Shown here in pieces: positions 27,091 to 34,958 of a DNA stretch of 64,000 bases. The DNA comes from Brachybacterium faecium DSM 4810 (GTDB lineage: Bacteria > Actinomycetota > Actinomycetes > Actinomycetales > Dermabacteraceae). The translations under genes and the position numbers were made by a program. The notes below the pieces were generated by a model, which was not told the DNA's origin, searched no databases, and saw only the letters and a list, made by a program, of their open reading frames with translations. The first letter of the stretch is position 1; every line of letters starts with the position of its first letter. The stretch is taken from positions 3,410,001-3,474,000 of the forward strand of contig CP001643.1 in assembly GCA_000023405.1 (NCBI GenBank), given 5' to 3'.

Positions 27091-27215
27091 CGGAGAGCCG
27101 GGAAGTCTGGTCGGCACGGGGGCGGCCCCGTTCACCCGTCATCGATGCTGTGAAGGGACCAGTATGGTTCTCCAGTTCCCCTCCCCGCGTGCCGGTGTGG
27201 GGGTCGGCTCCAACT
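27091..27215 (+). promoter_or_regulatory. Structured 5' leader (riboswitch-like pseudoknot) of the sodium/proton antiporter operon
   Basis: The 412-base gap before the antiporter contains a compact foldable stretch. GCCG (27097-27100) pairs with CGGC (27112-27115). The CTGGT in that loop (27107-27111) can pair with ACCAG at 27158-27162, an H-type pseudoknot. Between them lie a perfect hairpin CGGGG-GCGG-CCCCG (27117-27130) and TTCAC/GTGAA (27131-27135 with 27150-27154). A second, weaker hairpin around 27174-27215 could be the expression platform. GACACT at about 27080 could be the -10. Not matched to a named family; the fold is from inspection only. Confidence 0.5.
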
Positions 27216-27284
27216 CCGCGCGGCCTCGGCGCCAGAGCGTGACTGATCCTCACCGGCCTGGCCCCGAAGGTGACGTGATCCGCG

Positions 27285-28718
27285 ATGGACTTCCCCGTCT
27301 GGACCCTCATCCCGTTCGTGCTGATGCTGCTGGGCATCGCGGTGTTCCCGCTGGTCCCGCAGCTCGCGCACCTGTGGGAGAGGCCGCGCAACCAGCTGCT
27401 CTACGCCCTCGTGCTGGGCATGCCGGTGGCGATCGGTCTGCTGGTGGCCGCGCATCCCGAGCTGGTCGCCCACGCGCTGATCGAATACGTCCAGTTCATC
27501 GTGCTGCTGCTGGCGCTGTTCACCGTCTCCGGCGGGATCGTGCTGCGCGGCGACCTGGCCGCCACGCCGCGCACGAACACGGCGTTCCTGGCCGTGGGCG
27601 GGCTGCTGGCCAGCTTCATCGGCACCACCGGTGCGGCGATGCTGCTGATCCGCCCGATCCTCGCCACCAATGCGGAGCGCCGCTACCGGGCGCACACGGT
27701 GGTGTTCACGATCTTCGTGGTCGCCAACTGCGGCGGCCTGCTGACCCCGCTCGGCGACCCGCCGCTGTTCCTGGGCATGCTGCGCGGTGTGCCGTTCACC
27801 TGGACCTTCTCGCTGCTGCCGATGTGGCTGTTCGTCAACGCGCTGCTGCTGCTGAGCTACTGGGCGCTGGATCGCCGCTTCCACGCCCGGGAGAAGCCCG
27901 AGGCGCTCGAGATGGACACCGAGAACCGCACCCCGCTGAGCGTGGCGGGTGCCTCGAACCTGATCTGGTTCGCGGTGATCATCTTCGCCGTGGCGCTGAT
28001 CCCGTCGCTGGACATCGACGCCGTGGCCCACGGACAGCTCGAGGGCGTGAACTGGGTGCCCTGGCGCGAGCTGACGATGCTGGCCGCCGCGGCCTGCTCC
28101 TTCGTCATCGGCTCGAAGGCGATCCGCTTCGAGGAGAACGAGTTCACCTGGGCGCCGATCCAGGAGGTCGGGGCTCTGTTCGTGGGCATCTTCCTCACCA
28201 TGGTCCCGGCGCTGCAGGTGCTGCGCGCCGCCGCCCCGAACCTCCCGCTGAACGAGATCACGCTGTTCGTGTTCACCGGCGGTCTCTCCTCCGTGCTGGA
28301 CAACGCCCCCACCTACGTGACCTTCTTCGAGATGGCCACGCAGATCGCGGGCGAGCCGCGGGTGGCGAACGTGCCCGAGGCGCTGCTGGTCTCGATCTCG
28401 CTGGGCGCGGTGCTGTGCGGGGCGCTGACCTACATCGGCAACGGACCGAACTTCATGGTGAAGTCCGTCGCGGAGGACGGCGGCGTCTCCATGCCGACGT
28501 TCCTGGGCTACGTGCGGGCCGCGTTCATCTACCTCGCGCCGGTGCTGCTGGCGATGCTGCTGCTGTTCATCGCCGAGCCGTGGTGGGCGAAGGTGCTGGG
28601 CGGCGTGACCGTCGCCCTGATCCTGGTGCGCGCCCTCCGGCACGCCACCGCCCGTCCGCCCCAGGTGCTGGGCCGGGGTGCCCGGCGCACCGAGCCGGAG
28701 GCCCCGGCGCAGGAGTGA
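27285..28718 (+). CDS. Na+/H+ antiporter of the ion-transporter superfamily (NhaD-like)
   Basis: 477 residues with roughly 12 transmembrane helices. The pattern GTTGAAMLLIRPIL, NCGGLLTPLGDPPLFLGML and, in the second half, GGLSSVLDNAPTYVTFFEMA with YIGNGPNFMVKS shows the two inverted half-repeats of the ArsB/NhaD fold, each with a conserved Asn/Asp/Thr helix break. Sodium (or lithium) export in exchange for protons is the family's role. It is the first gene of an operon with nhaA, 106 bases downstream, and is preceded by the structured leader. ATG 27285 has GAAGG about 14 bases upstream. Confidence 0.85.
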   Translation: MDFPVWTLIPFVLMLLGIAVFPLVPQLAHLWERPRNQLLYALVLGMPVAIGLLVAAHPELVAHALIEYVQFIVLLLALFTVSGGIVLRGDLAATPRTNTAFLAVGGLLASFIGTTGAAMLLIRPILATNAERRYRAHTVVFTIFVVANCGGLLTPLGDPPLFLGMLRGVPFTWTFSLLPMWLFVNALLLLSYWALDRRFHAREKPEALEMDTENRTPLSVAGASNLIWFAVIIFAVALIPSLDIDAVAHGQLEGVNWVPWRELTMLAAAACSFVIGSKAIRFEENEFTWAPIQEVGALFVGIFLTMVPALQVLRAAAPNLPLNEITLFVFTGGLSSVLDNAPTYVTFFEMATQIAGEPRVANVPEALLVSISLGAVLCGALTYIGNGPNFMVKSVAEDGGVSMPTFLGYVRAAFIYLAPVLLAMLLLFIAEPWWAKVLGGVTVALILVRALRHATARPPQVLGRGARRTEPEAPAQE

Positions 28719-28824
28719 GCGCCGCAGGATTCCACGCCTGCGCAGTGAGCGCTGTGCGCGGGGCCGCCGGCGCATCCACCGACATCGACCTCGTCCACGA
28801 CCTCGACCCGCAGGAGATCCGAGC

Positions 28825-30147
28825 ATGACCTCCCCCTCGCCCGCCGTCCTCGAGCACGGCACCTTCCGCACCCGGCACCCCCTGGAGGAGTGGGTCACCC
28901 GGGCGATCCCCGGCGGTGGACTGCTGCTGCTGGCCACGGTGCTCGCCCTGCTGCTGGCCAACACCCCGGCGTCGGACCTCTACTTCACGGTGCGCGACGC
29001 GCACCTCGGGCTGGACCTCGGGCCGCTCTCCCTCGACCTCTCCATCGGGCACTGGGCCTCCGACGGGCTGCTGGCGGTGTTCTTCTTCCTCGCCGGGCTC
29101 GAGCTCAAGCAGGAGTTCGTGGTGGGCGACCTGCGCTCCCCCTCGAAGGCGCTGGTGCCGATCGCGGCGGCCTTCGGCGGTGTCGCCGTGCCGGCGCTGC
29201 TGTACGCCCTCGTCAACCTCGGCGGGCCCTCCGGCTCCCTCGGCGGCTGGGCGATCCCCGCGGCGACCGACATCGCCTTCGCCATCGCGATCCTGGCGCT
29301 GCTCGGCTCGAGCCTGCCCACCGCGCTGCGCACCTTCCTGCTCACCCTCGCGATCGTCGATGACCTCATCGCGATCACGATCATCGCGGTCTTCTACACC
29401 TCGGACCTGCGGCTGTGGTTCCTCGCCGTGGCCCTGCTGCCGATGGCCGCGTTCTGGTGGCTGACCAACCGGCGCGAGGCCTGGTTCAAGAAGCACTACT
29501 GGACCGCCTGGGTGCTGCTGCTCCCGCTGGCGCTCCTCACCTGGGCGCTGTTCCTCAACTCCGGCGTGCACGCCACGATCGCGGGTGTGGTGCTCGCCTT
29601 CCTCGTGCCCACCCGCGGGATCTCCGAGTACGGCCGGCAGCATTCCCTCTCCCACACGCTCGAGCACCGGCTGCGCCCCTTCTCGAGCGCCGTCGCGGTG
29701 CCGCTCTTCGCGTTCTTCAGCGCGGGGGTGGCCGTCGGCGGGGTCTCGGGCCTGCTGGAGGCGTGGCAGTCCACGGTCGCGCTCGGCATCATCGTCGGCC
29801 TGGTGATCGGCAAGATCATCGGCATCGTGGGCACCGCGTTCGTGCTCACGAAGTTCACCGGTGCGACGCTCGATCCCACGCTGCGCTGGCTGGACATGAT
29901 CGGCATGGCGGCGGTGGCCGGGATCGGCTTCACGGTCTCGCTGCTGGTCTCGGAGCTGAGCTTCGTCAGCGGCGATCCGATGTACGACTGGGCGAAGGTG
30001 GGCGTGCTGACCGCTTCGACCCTCGCGGCCGTGCTCGGCGCGCTGATCCTCGTGCCGCGCAACCGGCTCTACGCCCGGCAGCAGCGGGACTCGGGCGCCG
30101 GGCCCGACGGTCTCGATCGCGGGCGCGGCTGGGGCGACGACGGCTGA
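28825..30147 (+). CDS. nhaA: Na+/H+ antiporter NhaA
   Basis: 440 residues. The ion-binding aspartates are in AIVDDLIAITII (the paired Asp of helix V) and the helix IV motif ATDIAFAIAIL. LAGLELKQEFVVGDL and GKIIGIVGTAF are also diagnostic. It exchanges two protons for one sodium across the membrane and protects against salt and alkali. RBS CAGGAGA precedes ATG 28825. Having both an NhaD-like and an NhaA antiporter in one unit suggests a dedicated sodium/pH response. The gene ends in a bidirectional terminator. Confidence 0.97.
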   Translation: MTSPSPAVLEHGTFRTRHPLEEWVTRAIPGGGLLLLATVLALLLANTPASDLYFTVRDAHLGLDLGPLSLDLSIGHWASDGLLAVFFFLAGLELKQEFVVGDLRSPSKALVPIAAAFGGVAVPALLYALVNLGGPSGSLGGWAIPAATDIAFAIAILALLGSSLPTALRTFLLTLAIVDDLIAITIIAVFYTSDLRLWFLAVALLPMAAFWWLTNRREAWFKKHYWTAWVLLLPLALLTWALFLNSGVHATIAGVVLAFLVPTRGISEYGRQHSLSHTLEHRLRPFSSAVAVPLFAFFSAGVAVGGVSGLLEAWQSTVALGIIVGLVIGKIIGIVGTAFVLTKFTGATLDPTLRWLDMIGMAAVAGIGFTVSLLVSELSFVSGDPMYDWAKVGVLTASTLAAVLGALILVPRNRLYARQQRDSGAGPDGLDRGRGWGDDG

Positions 30148-30171
30148 TCTCCCCGCCGGCGACGGCGGGCA

Positions 30172-30203
30172 CCGGGGGTCGTCACGGCGGTGACGGCCCC
30201 CGG
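30172..30203. terminator. Bidirectional terminator between nhaA and the PhoX gene
   Basis: CCGGGGGTCGTCAC (30172-30185) pairs with GTGACGGCCCCCGG (30190-30203) over 14 bp with one G-T, around a four-base loop. Both genes run into it. Confidence 0.8.
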
Positions 30204-30209
30204 CGGCGT

Positions 30210-32675
30210 TCAGAGCTCCTCGTCCGTCTCCGGGGACTGCGCCGGCTCCTCGCCCGCGGCCGGGGCGTCCGCGCCCGCGCGCCGGCGGGAGGCGACGAGC
30301 GCCCCTCCGGCGCCGAGCAACCCCGCGGCCACGGCGGCCGGGGCGAGCGCGCCGACGCCGGTGCGCGCGAGGTCTCCGCGGTCTCCGCGGTCGCTGTGGT
30401 CTCCGGTCGACGGCCCGCCTCCGGTGTCCCCGCCCGGGCCGCCTCCGGTGCCCGTGCCGGTGCCGGTGTCACCCCCGGCGCCGCCGCCGTCGCTGGGCTG
30501 CGGCGCGGTGGTCGGGGACGGCTCGGGCGTCGGCTCGGGCGCGAGGCTCGGCGCCGGATCCGGATCGGGCGTGGGCTCGGGATCCGGGGCGGGTTCCGGG
30601 TCCGGGTCCGGGGTGGGCTCCGGCTCGGGGTCCGGCTCTGCGAGGGCGGGCAGGACCTGGACGATGCACGGCTTCGGCCCGGTCTGCTCGTACTCCGGGA
30701 AGAAGGAGGTGTGGGCTCCCCACTCCCCGTTCTCCCCCGGGTGCTGCACGGCCACGAAGGCGGTGCGATCCTCGTCCCGGATGACCGGTCCGCAGGTCTC
30801 GGCGTCGCGCGGCACGGAGAGGAACTGCTCGACGCGGCCGCGGGCCTCCCCCTCGAGGGTCACGCGGAAGAGGCCGTCGTTCTTGCCGATCCCGCCGGGC
30901 TGGCCGTCGGTGGAGATCCACAGGTTGCCCACCGAGTCGAAGGCCAGGTTGTCGGGGCAGGAGATCGGCGAGACCTGCTCCGGCGGGAAGCCGGAGAAGT
31001 AGGTGGTCTCGTTCTGCTCCGGATCGCCGCACAGCAGCAGGATCCGCCAGCCGAACTCGGTCGACGTCGCATCGTCGAGCTCGTCCAGCTCGATCACGTG
31101 CCCGTCGCGGTTCTCGGCGCGCGGGTTCGCCTCGTCGACCGGGGCCTCGCCCTCGGTGCCGCGGTCGCTGTTCTTGGTGAGCGCGATGTAGACCAGGCCC
31201 GTCGCCGGGGAGGGCTCGACGTCCTCGGGGCGGTCCATCTTCGTGGGGTGGAGGACGTCGGCCGCGAGGCGCGTGTTCACCAGCACCTCCTCGACGGAGA
31301 AGCCGGGGACCTGGGACTCGCCGTCGAGGACGAGCGGCAGCCACTCGCCGCCGCCGTCGAAGGCGCCGTCGGCCGGGACGCCGCCGGAGCCGTCGATCTC
31401 GGCCGACGGGGAGTTCCCGTCGAAGCGGGCGACGAAGAGGTCGCCCTCCTCGAGGAGCGTCATGTTGTGGGCCCGGTCGCCCTCGATGTAGGTGTCGCGG
31501 GAGACGAACTTGTAGAGGTAGTCGAACACCTCGTCGTCCCCGGAATAGGCGATCGCACGGCCGTCCTCGGCGAGGCGGACGTTCGCGCCCTCATGCTTGA
31601 AGCGCCCCAGCGAGGTGTGCTTCTTCGGGGTGGAGGTGGGATCCCACGGATCGACCTCGATGATGTAGCCGAAGAGGTTCGGCTCGTTCTCGAAGCCCTC
31701 GTTGGTCGTGTCGAACCGGGGCTCGACGTCGTACCAGCGGCGCGCGGTCTCGTCGCCGACGCCGTAGCGGGCCTGCTCCTCGCCGCCGTTGCCCTGGAAG
31801 TACTGGTGGAAGTTCTCCTCGCCGGAGAGGAGCGTGCCCCAGGGGGTGAGGCCGCCGGCGCAGTTGCTCATCGTGCCCTTGACGGTGACGCCGTCCGAGC
31901 TGGTCCCCGTGACGAGCAGCTCCGAGCCGCGCGCCGGGCCGGTGAACTCGAAGTCGGTGTCGAAGGTGAAGCGGCGGTTCAGCTCGCCGTCGATCACGTA
32001 GGAGTAGGGATGCTCGCGGGACTCGCGCTCGAGCTCGACGACGGTCAGGCCGTGGGCGGCCATGGAGATCGTGACCACGTCCTCGTGGGAGGTGTCCGGC
32101 GGGAGCATGATGTTCGCGTTGTCGTACTCGTGGTTGCAGAACATGACGGCGCGCAGCCCGTCGCTGCCCGGGATCTCCTGGATCTCGGTGTAGTCGTTGT
32201 TGTAGCCGAACTGCCCCTTCTGCGCCTCCGCGGTCTGGTTGTCCCAGTCGAACTCCGGGACGTCCGAGAAGAGGGGATCGCCCCATGTGATGACCGGGTG
32301 CCACTCGAAGCCCTCGGGCACCGTGAACTCGTCGACCTCCGCGTCGACCGGCGCGATGGCGGCGAAGTCGAGCGGCGTGCCGCCCGGGGCGAGGGCCGGG
32401 AGCGGTCCGCGCGCAGGGGCGCCGGGCGCAGCGGGGGCGCCGGGGGCGGCGACCGCGCCCTGGGTGCCGGCCACGGCGATCGCGACGGCCGTGGTGCCGC
32501 CGAGGAGCATCCGGCGGGAGATCGCGGTGGAGGCGATGTCGGTGAACGACGAGGTCTCGGTGCGGTTGCACGGGCCGAGGGCGCACTGGTTGCCGCACTT
32601 GAGCGCGCAGGTCACCGCGGAGCGCTTGCCCCGCACGGCGTGCTTCATGAGGAGCGGGAGGTCGATCAGGGCCAT
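30210..32675 (-). CDS. PhoX-family (DUF839) phosphatase with a sortase-type wall anchor
   Basis: 821 residues. An N-terminal region with a Cys-rich patch (CALKCGNQCALGPCN) is followed by a twin-arginine signal SRRMLLGGTTAVAIAVAG, so the folded enzyme should leave by the Tat route. The DUF839/PhoX beta-propeller core spans residues about 100-640: FCNHEYDNANIM, CAGGLTPWGTLLSGEENFHQ, LGRFKHEGANV, LAFDSVGNLWISTDGQPGG. PhoX enzymes bind calcium and iron and release phosphate from organic esters. A Pro/Asp/Glu-repeat stalk ends in LARTG (769-773) plus hydrophobic helix and RRRAG, an LAxTG wall anchor. A 35-residue hydrophilic tail beyond RRR is unusual. ATG 32675 follows AAAGGA. Confidence 0.9.
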   Translation of the reverse strand: MALIDLPLLMKHAVRGKRSAVTCALKCGNQCALGPCNRTETSSFTDIASTAISRRMLLGGTTAVAIAVAGTQGAVAAPGAPAAPGAPARGPLPALAPGGTPLDFAAIAPVDAEVDEFTVPEGFEWHPVITWGDPLFSDVPEFDWDNQTAEAQKGQFGYNNDYTEIQEIPGSDGLRAVMFCNHEYDNANIMLPPDTSHEDVVTISMAAHGLTVVELERESREHPYSYVIDGELNRRFTFDTDFEFTGPARGSELLVTGTSSDGVTVKGTMSNCAGGLTPWGTLLSGEENFHQYFQGNGGEEQARYGVGDETARRWYDVEPRFDTTNEGFENEPNLFGYIIEVDPWDPTSTPKKHTSLGRFKHEGANVRLAEDGRAIAYSGDDEVFDYLYKFVSRDTYIEGDRAHNMTLLEEGDLFVARFDGNSPSAEIDGSGGVPADGAFDGGGEWLPLVLDGESQVPGFSVEEVLVNTRLAADVLHPTKMDRPEDVEPSPATGLVYIALTKNSDRGTEGEAPVDEANPRAENRDGHVIELDELDDATSTEFGWRILLLCGDPEQNETTYFSGFPPEQVSPISCPDNLAFDSVGNLWISTDGQPGGIGKNDGLFRVTLEGEARGRVEQFLSVPRDAETCGPVIRDEDRTAFVAVQHPGENGEWGAHTSFFPEYEQTGPKPCIVQVLPALAEPDPEPEPTPDPDPEPAPDPEPTPDPDPAPSLAPEPTPEPSPTTAPQPSDGGGAGGDTGTGTGTGGGPGGDTGGGPSTGDHSDRGDRGDLARTGVGALAPAAVAAGLLGAGGALVASRRRAGADAPAAGEEPAQSPETDEEL

Positions 32676-32845
32676 CGGGACAGTCCTTTGCAGTGGCGGG
32701 GAGAGACCGGGCCGGGGAAGACCGGGCCGAGCTGACGATGCGCCATCAAGATGAGGACAACGCCTCCCCGAGGCGACGGGACCGTGAACACGGATCGGCC
32801 ACGACGCGACGCGGAGGCGGCACACCGCCTCGTCCCCGACATGAC

Positions 32846-32878
32846 AGGAGCCCGACCCCTCGACGGGACCGGGCTCCT
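32846..32878 (-). terminator. Intrinsic terminator downstream of the universal stress protein gene
   Basis: AGGAGCCCG (32846-32854) pairs perfectly with CGGGCTCCT (32870-32878), with CCC/GGG pairing inside the loop. It lies 65 bases after the stop codon at 32943. The rest of 32676-32942 shows nothing else recognisable. Confidence 0.6.
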
Positions 32879-32942
32879 CCCGATCGGACTCCTCGCCGCC
32901 GCGCCGGGCTCGGACCCCCGCAGCGCTCAGGAGCCGCAGCGC

Positions 32943-33356
32943 TCAGAACCGCGTGGGCGGCACGAACCCCTCGGGCTTGACCAGCACCACCGGCACCGGG
33001 CTCTCGATCGCCACCCGCTGGGAGGTCGAGCCCAGCAGGATCTTCCCGATCGGGGTGCGCTTGCGGATGCCGAGCACCACGAGCGCCGCGCCGTCGTGCT
33101 CGACGGCGTCGAGGATGTCGTCGGCGGGGTCGTCGCGCTTGGGGACCGTGCGCAGCTCGAACTCGAGCCCGGTCTCCGCCAGGCGCTCCTCGAGCGGGCG
33201 CCGGTCCGTCACGTCGCGCGCCTTGCGCGGATCGGGAGCCCGCTCGGAGGCGAGGACGAGCAGCGCGGCATCGCGGCGCCTCGCCTCCTGCACCGCGAAC
33301 TCGAAGGCGGCCTCGCTGGTCGCACTGGGGACATAGGCCAGCAGAACGGTGGACAT
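32943..33356 (-). CDS. Universal stress protein (UspA family)
   Basis: 137 residues, one Usp domain. It opens TVLLAYVPSATSEAAFEFAV and has the ATP-binding signature GIRKRTPIGKILLGSTSQRV (G-2x-G-9x-G-S/T pattern), so it probably binds ATP. It sits 33 bases downstream of the permease gene with its own site GAGGGAGA before the ATG, so the two are an operon. Usp genes next to amino acid permeases are common and may couple transport to energy state. Confidence 0.92.
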   Translation of the reverse strand: MSTVLLAYVPSATSEAAFEFAVQEARRRDAALLVLASERAPDPRKARDVTDRRPLEERLAETGLEFELRTVPKRDDPADDILDAVEHDGAALVVLGIRKRTPIGKILLGSTSQRVAIESPVPVVLVKPEGFVPPTRF

Positions 33357-33389
33357 GGGATCTCCCTCGGGGACGGGTGACGGATGCGG

Positions 33390-34838
33390 TCAGCGCAGGT
33401 CGTCGGGGTGGCGGAAACGGGTGCGTCGGGCCTTCACGGCGCTGTTGTAGAACCAGGTGATCACGAACAGCAGCAGACCGATCGCGAGCAGGCCGCCGCC
33501 GATCACGTAGTTCTGCACCGGCTGGGCGAGCGGGGACACGAGCGCGAGGGACGTGAGCGCACCGATCACCGGCAGCGCGGTGGGGGTGCGGAAATGGCGC
33601 ACCTCGACCCTGTCGCTGCGCAGCACGAGCACGGAGACGTTCACCAGGCCGAACACCGCCAGCAGCAGCAGCGCGGTGGTGCCGCCCAGCGCGGCGATCG
33701 TCTCCTCGGCGAGCACGTAGCGCACCGACAGCACCAGCGCGAAGGCGAGCGCGGTGGAGAAGAGGATGCCCGCCCACGGGGTGCGACGGCTGCGCAGCAC
33801 GCCCCGCAGGAAGCCGGGCAGCACGCCCTGCTTGGCCATGCCGTACAGCAGGCGGGAGGCCATCATCATGTTGATCAGCACCGTGTTGGCCACGGCGAAG
33901 ATCGAGATGAACGCGAAGATCGTGTCGATCGGGATGCTGGGCGCCCCCACCTTCACCACCTCGAGCAGCGGGGTGGTGGAGTCCGTGAGCTGCCCGATCG
34001 GCACCACGGCGACGGCGAGGATCGAGATCAGCACGTAGATCACGCCCGTGATCGACAGGCCCGCGATGAGCGCGCGGGGGAAGTTCTTCACCGGGTCCAC
34101 GGTCTCCTCGGCCATGTTCACCGAGTCCTCGAAGCCCACCATCGAGAAGAACGCCAGGGCGGTCGCGCCGATGACGGCCATGAACACGCTCTTGTCGTCC
34201 TGCGTCTCGAAGAGCACCACGCGCGAGAGGTCCGCCTGCCCGCGGCCCAGGGCGTAGAAGCCCACCACGATCACGAGCGAGAGGCCGGACAGCTCGATGA
34301 GGGTGAGCACCACGTTCGCCTTCACCGACTCGGCGACGCCGCGCAGGTTGATCAGCGCCACGAGCGCGAGGAAGAACAGCGCGATGCCGGTCGCGACGGG
34401 GCTCGCCGCGGCGCCCAGCGGCTCCTCCAGCGCGAAGGCCTTGAGCACGTTCTCGGAGAGGAAGATCGCGCTGGTGGCGGCCGAGGTGACGCCCGAGGAG
34501 AGCACGGCGAAGGTGACCATGAAGGTCAGGAAGTGGATGCCGAAGGCCTTGTGCACGTACAGCGCCGCCCCCGCGGCCTGCGGGTACTTCGTGACCATCT
34601 CGACGTAGGACAGCGCCGAGACCATCGCGACGGCGAACGCGATGATGATCGGCACCCATCCCGCACCGCCCACCTCGCCGGCGACCTTGCCGGTCAGCGA
34701 GTAGACGCCGGTGCCCAGGATGTCGCCGACGATGAACAGCAGCAGCAGCTTGGGGGTGATCGCCTTCTTCAGCGCCGGCTGGTCGTCGGGCACGTCGGGG
34801 TCGGTGGCGACAGGAGCGGTGTCGTGGGACTCGCTCAT
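33390..34838 (-). CDS. APC-family amino acid permease
   Basis: 482 residues with about 12 transmembrane helices. The first helix carries LLLFIVGDILGTGVYSLTG, the unwound substrate-binding GxG type motif of APC carriers; FSMVGFEDSVNMAEETVDPV in helix 6 and the following loop is also conserved. The group (with C-terminal RTRFRHPDDLR) resembles the cationic/neutral amino acid carriers of actinobacteria; the substrate is not certain. ATG at 34836-34838 follows GGAGGATCCC. A TAGAGT at about 34935 is a likely -10 for the operon. Confidence 0.9.
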   Translation of the reverse strand: MSESHDTAPVATDPDVPDDQPALKKAITPKLLLLFIVGDILGTGVYSLTGKVAGEVGGAGWVPIIIAFAVAMVSALSYVEMVTKYPQAAGAALYVHKAFGIHFLTFMVTFAVLSSGVTSAATSAIFLSENVLKAFALEEPLGAAASPVATGIALFFLALVALINLRGVAESVKANVVLTLIELSGLSLVIVVGFYALGRGQADLSRVVLFETQDDKSVFMAVIGATALAFFSMVGFEDSVNMAEETVDPVKNFPRALIAGLSITGVIYVLISILAVAVVPIGQLTDSTTPLLEVVKVGAPSIPIDTIFAFISIFAVANTVLINMMMASRLLYGMAKQGVLPGFLRGVLRSRRTPWAGILFSTALAFALVLSVRYVLAEETIAALGGTTALLLLAVFGLVNVSVLVLRSDRVEVRHFRTPTALPVIGALTSLALVSPLAQPVQNYVIGGGLLAIGLLLFVITWFYNSAVKARRTRFRHPDDLR

Positions 34839-34958
34839 GGGATCCTCCAGGGACGGGGACGGGAACCCGCGCACGGGGGCGGAGGAGGCCTGTGAGCAGG
34901 CCCGACCTTCGCGAGGAGCCGCGTGCGGTGGAGGAACTCTACCCTCCGGTGACTGCAC

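Noticed and set aside
29415-32735. Open frame of about 1100 codons antisense to the PhoX gene
   Set aside because: Shadow of a high-GC gene; the true gene has Tat, PhoX and LARTG motifs.
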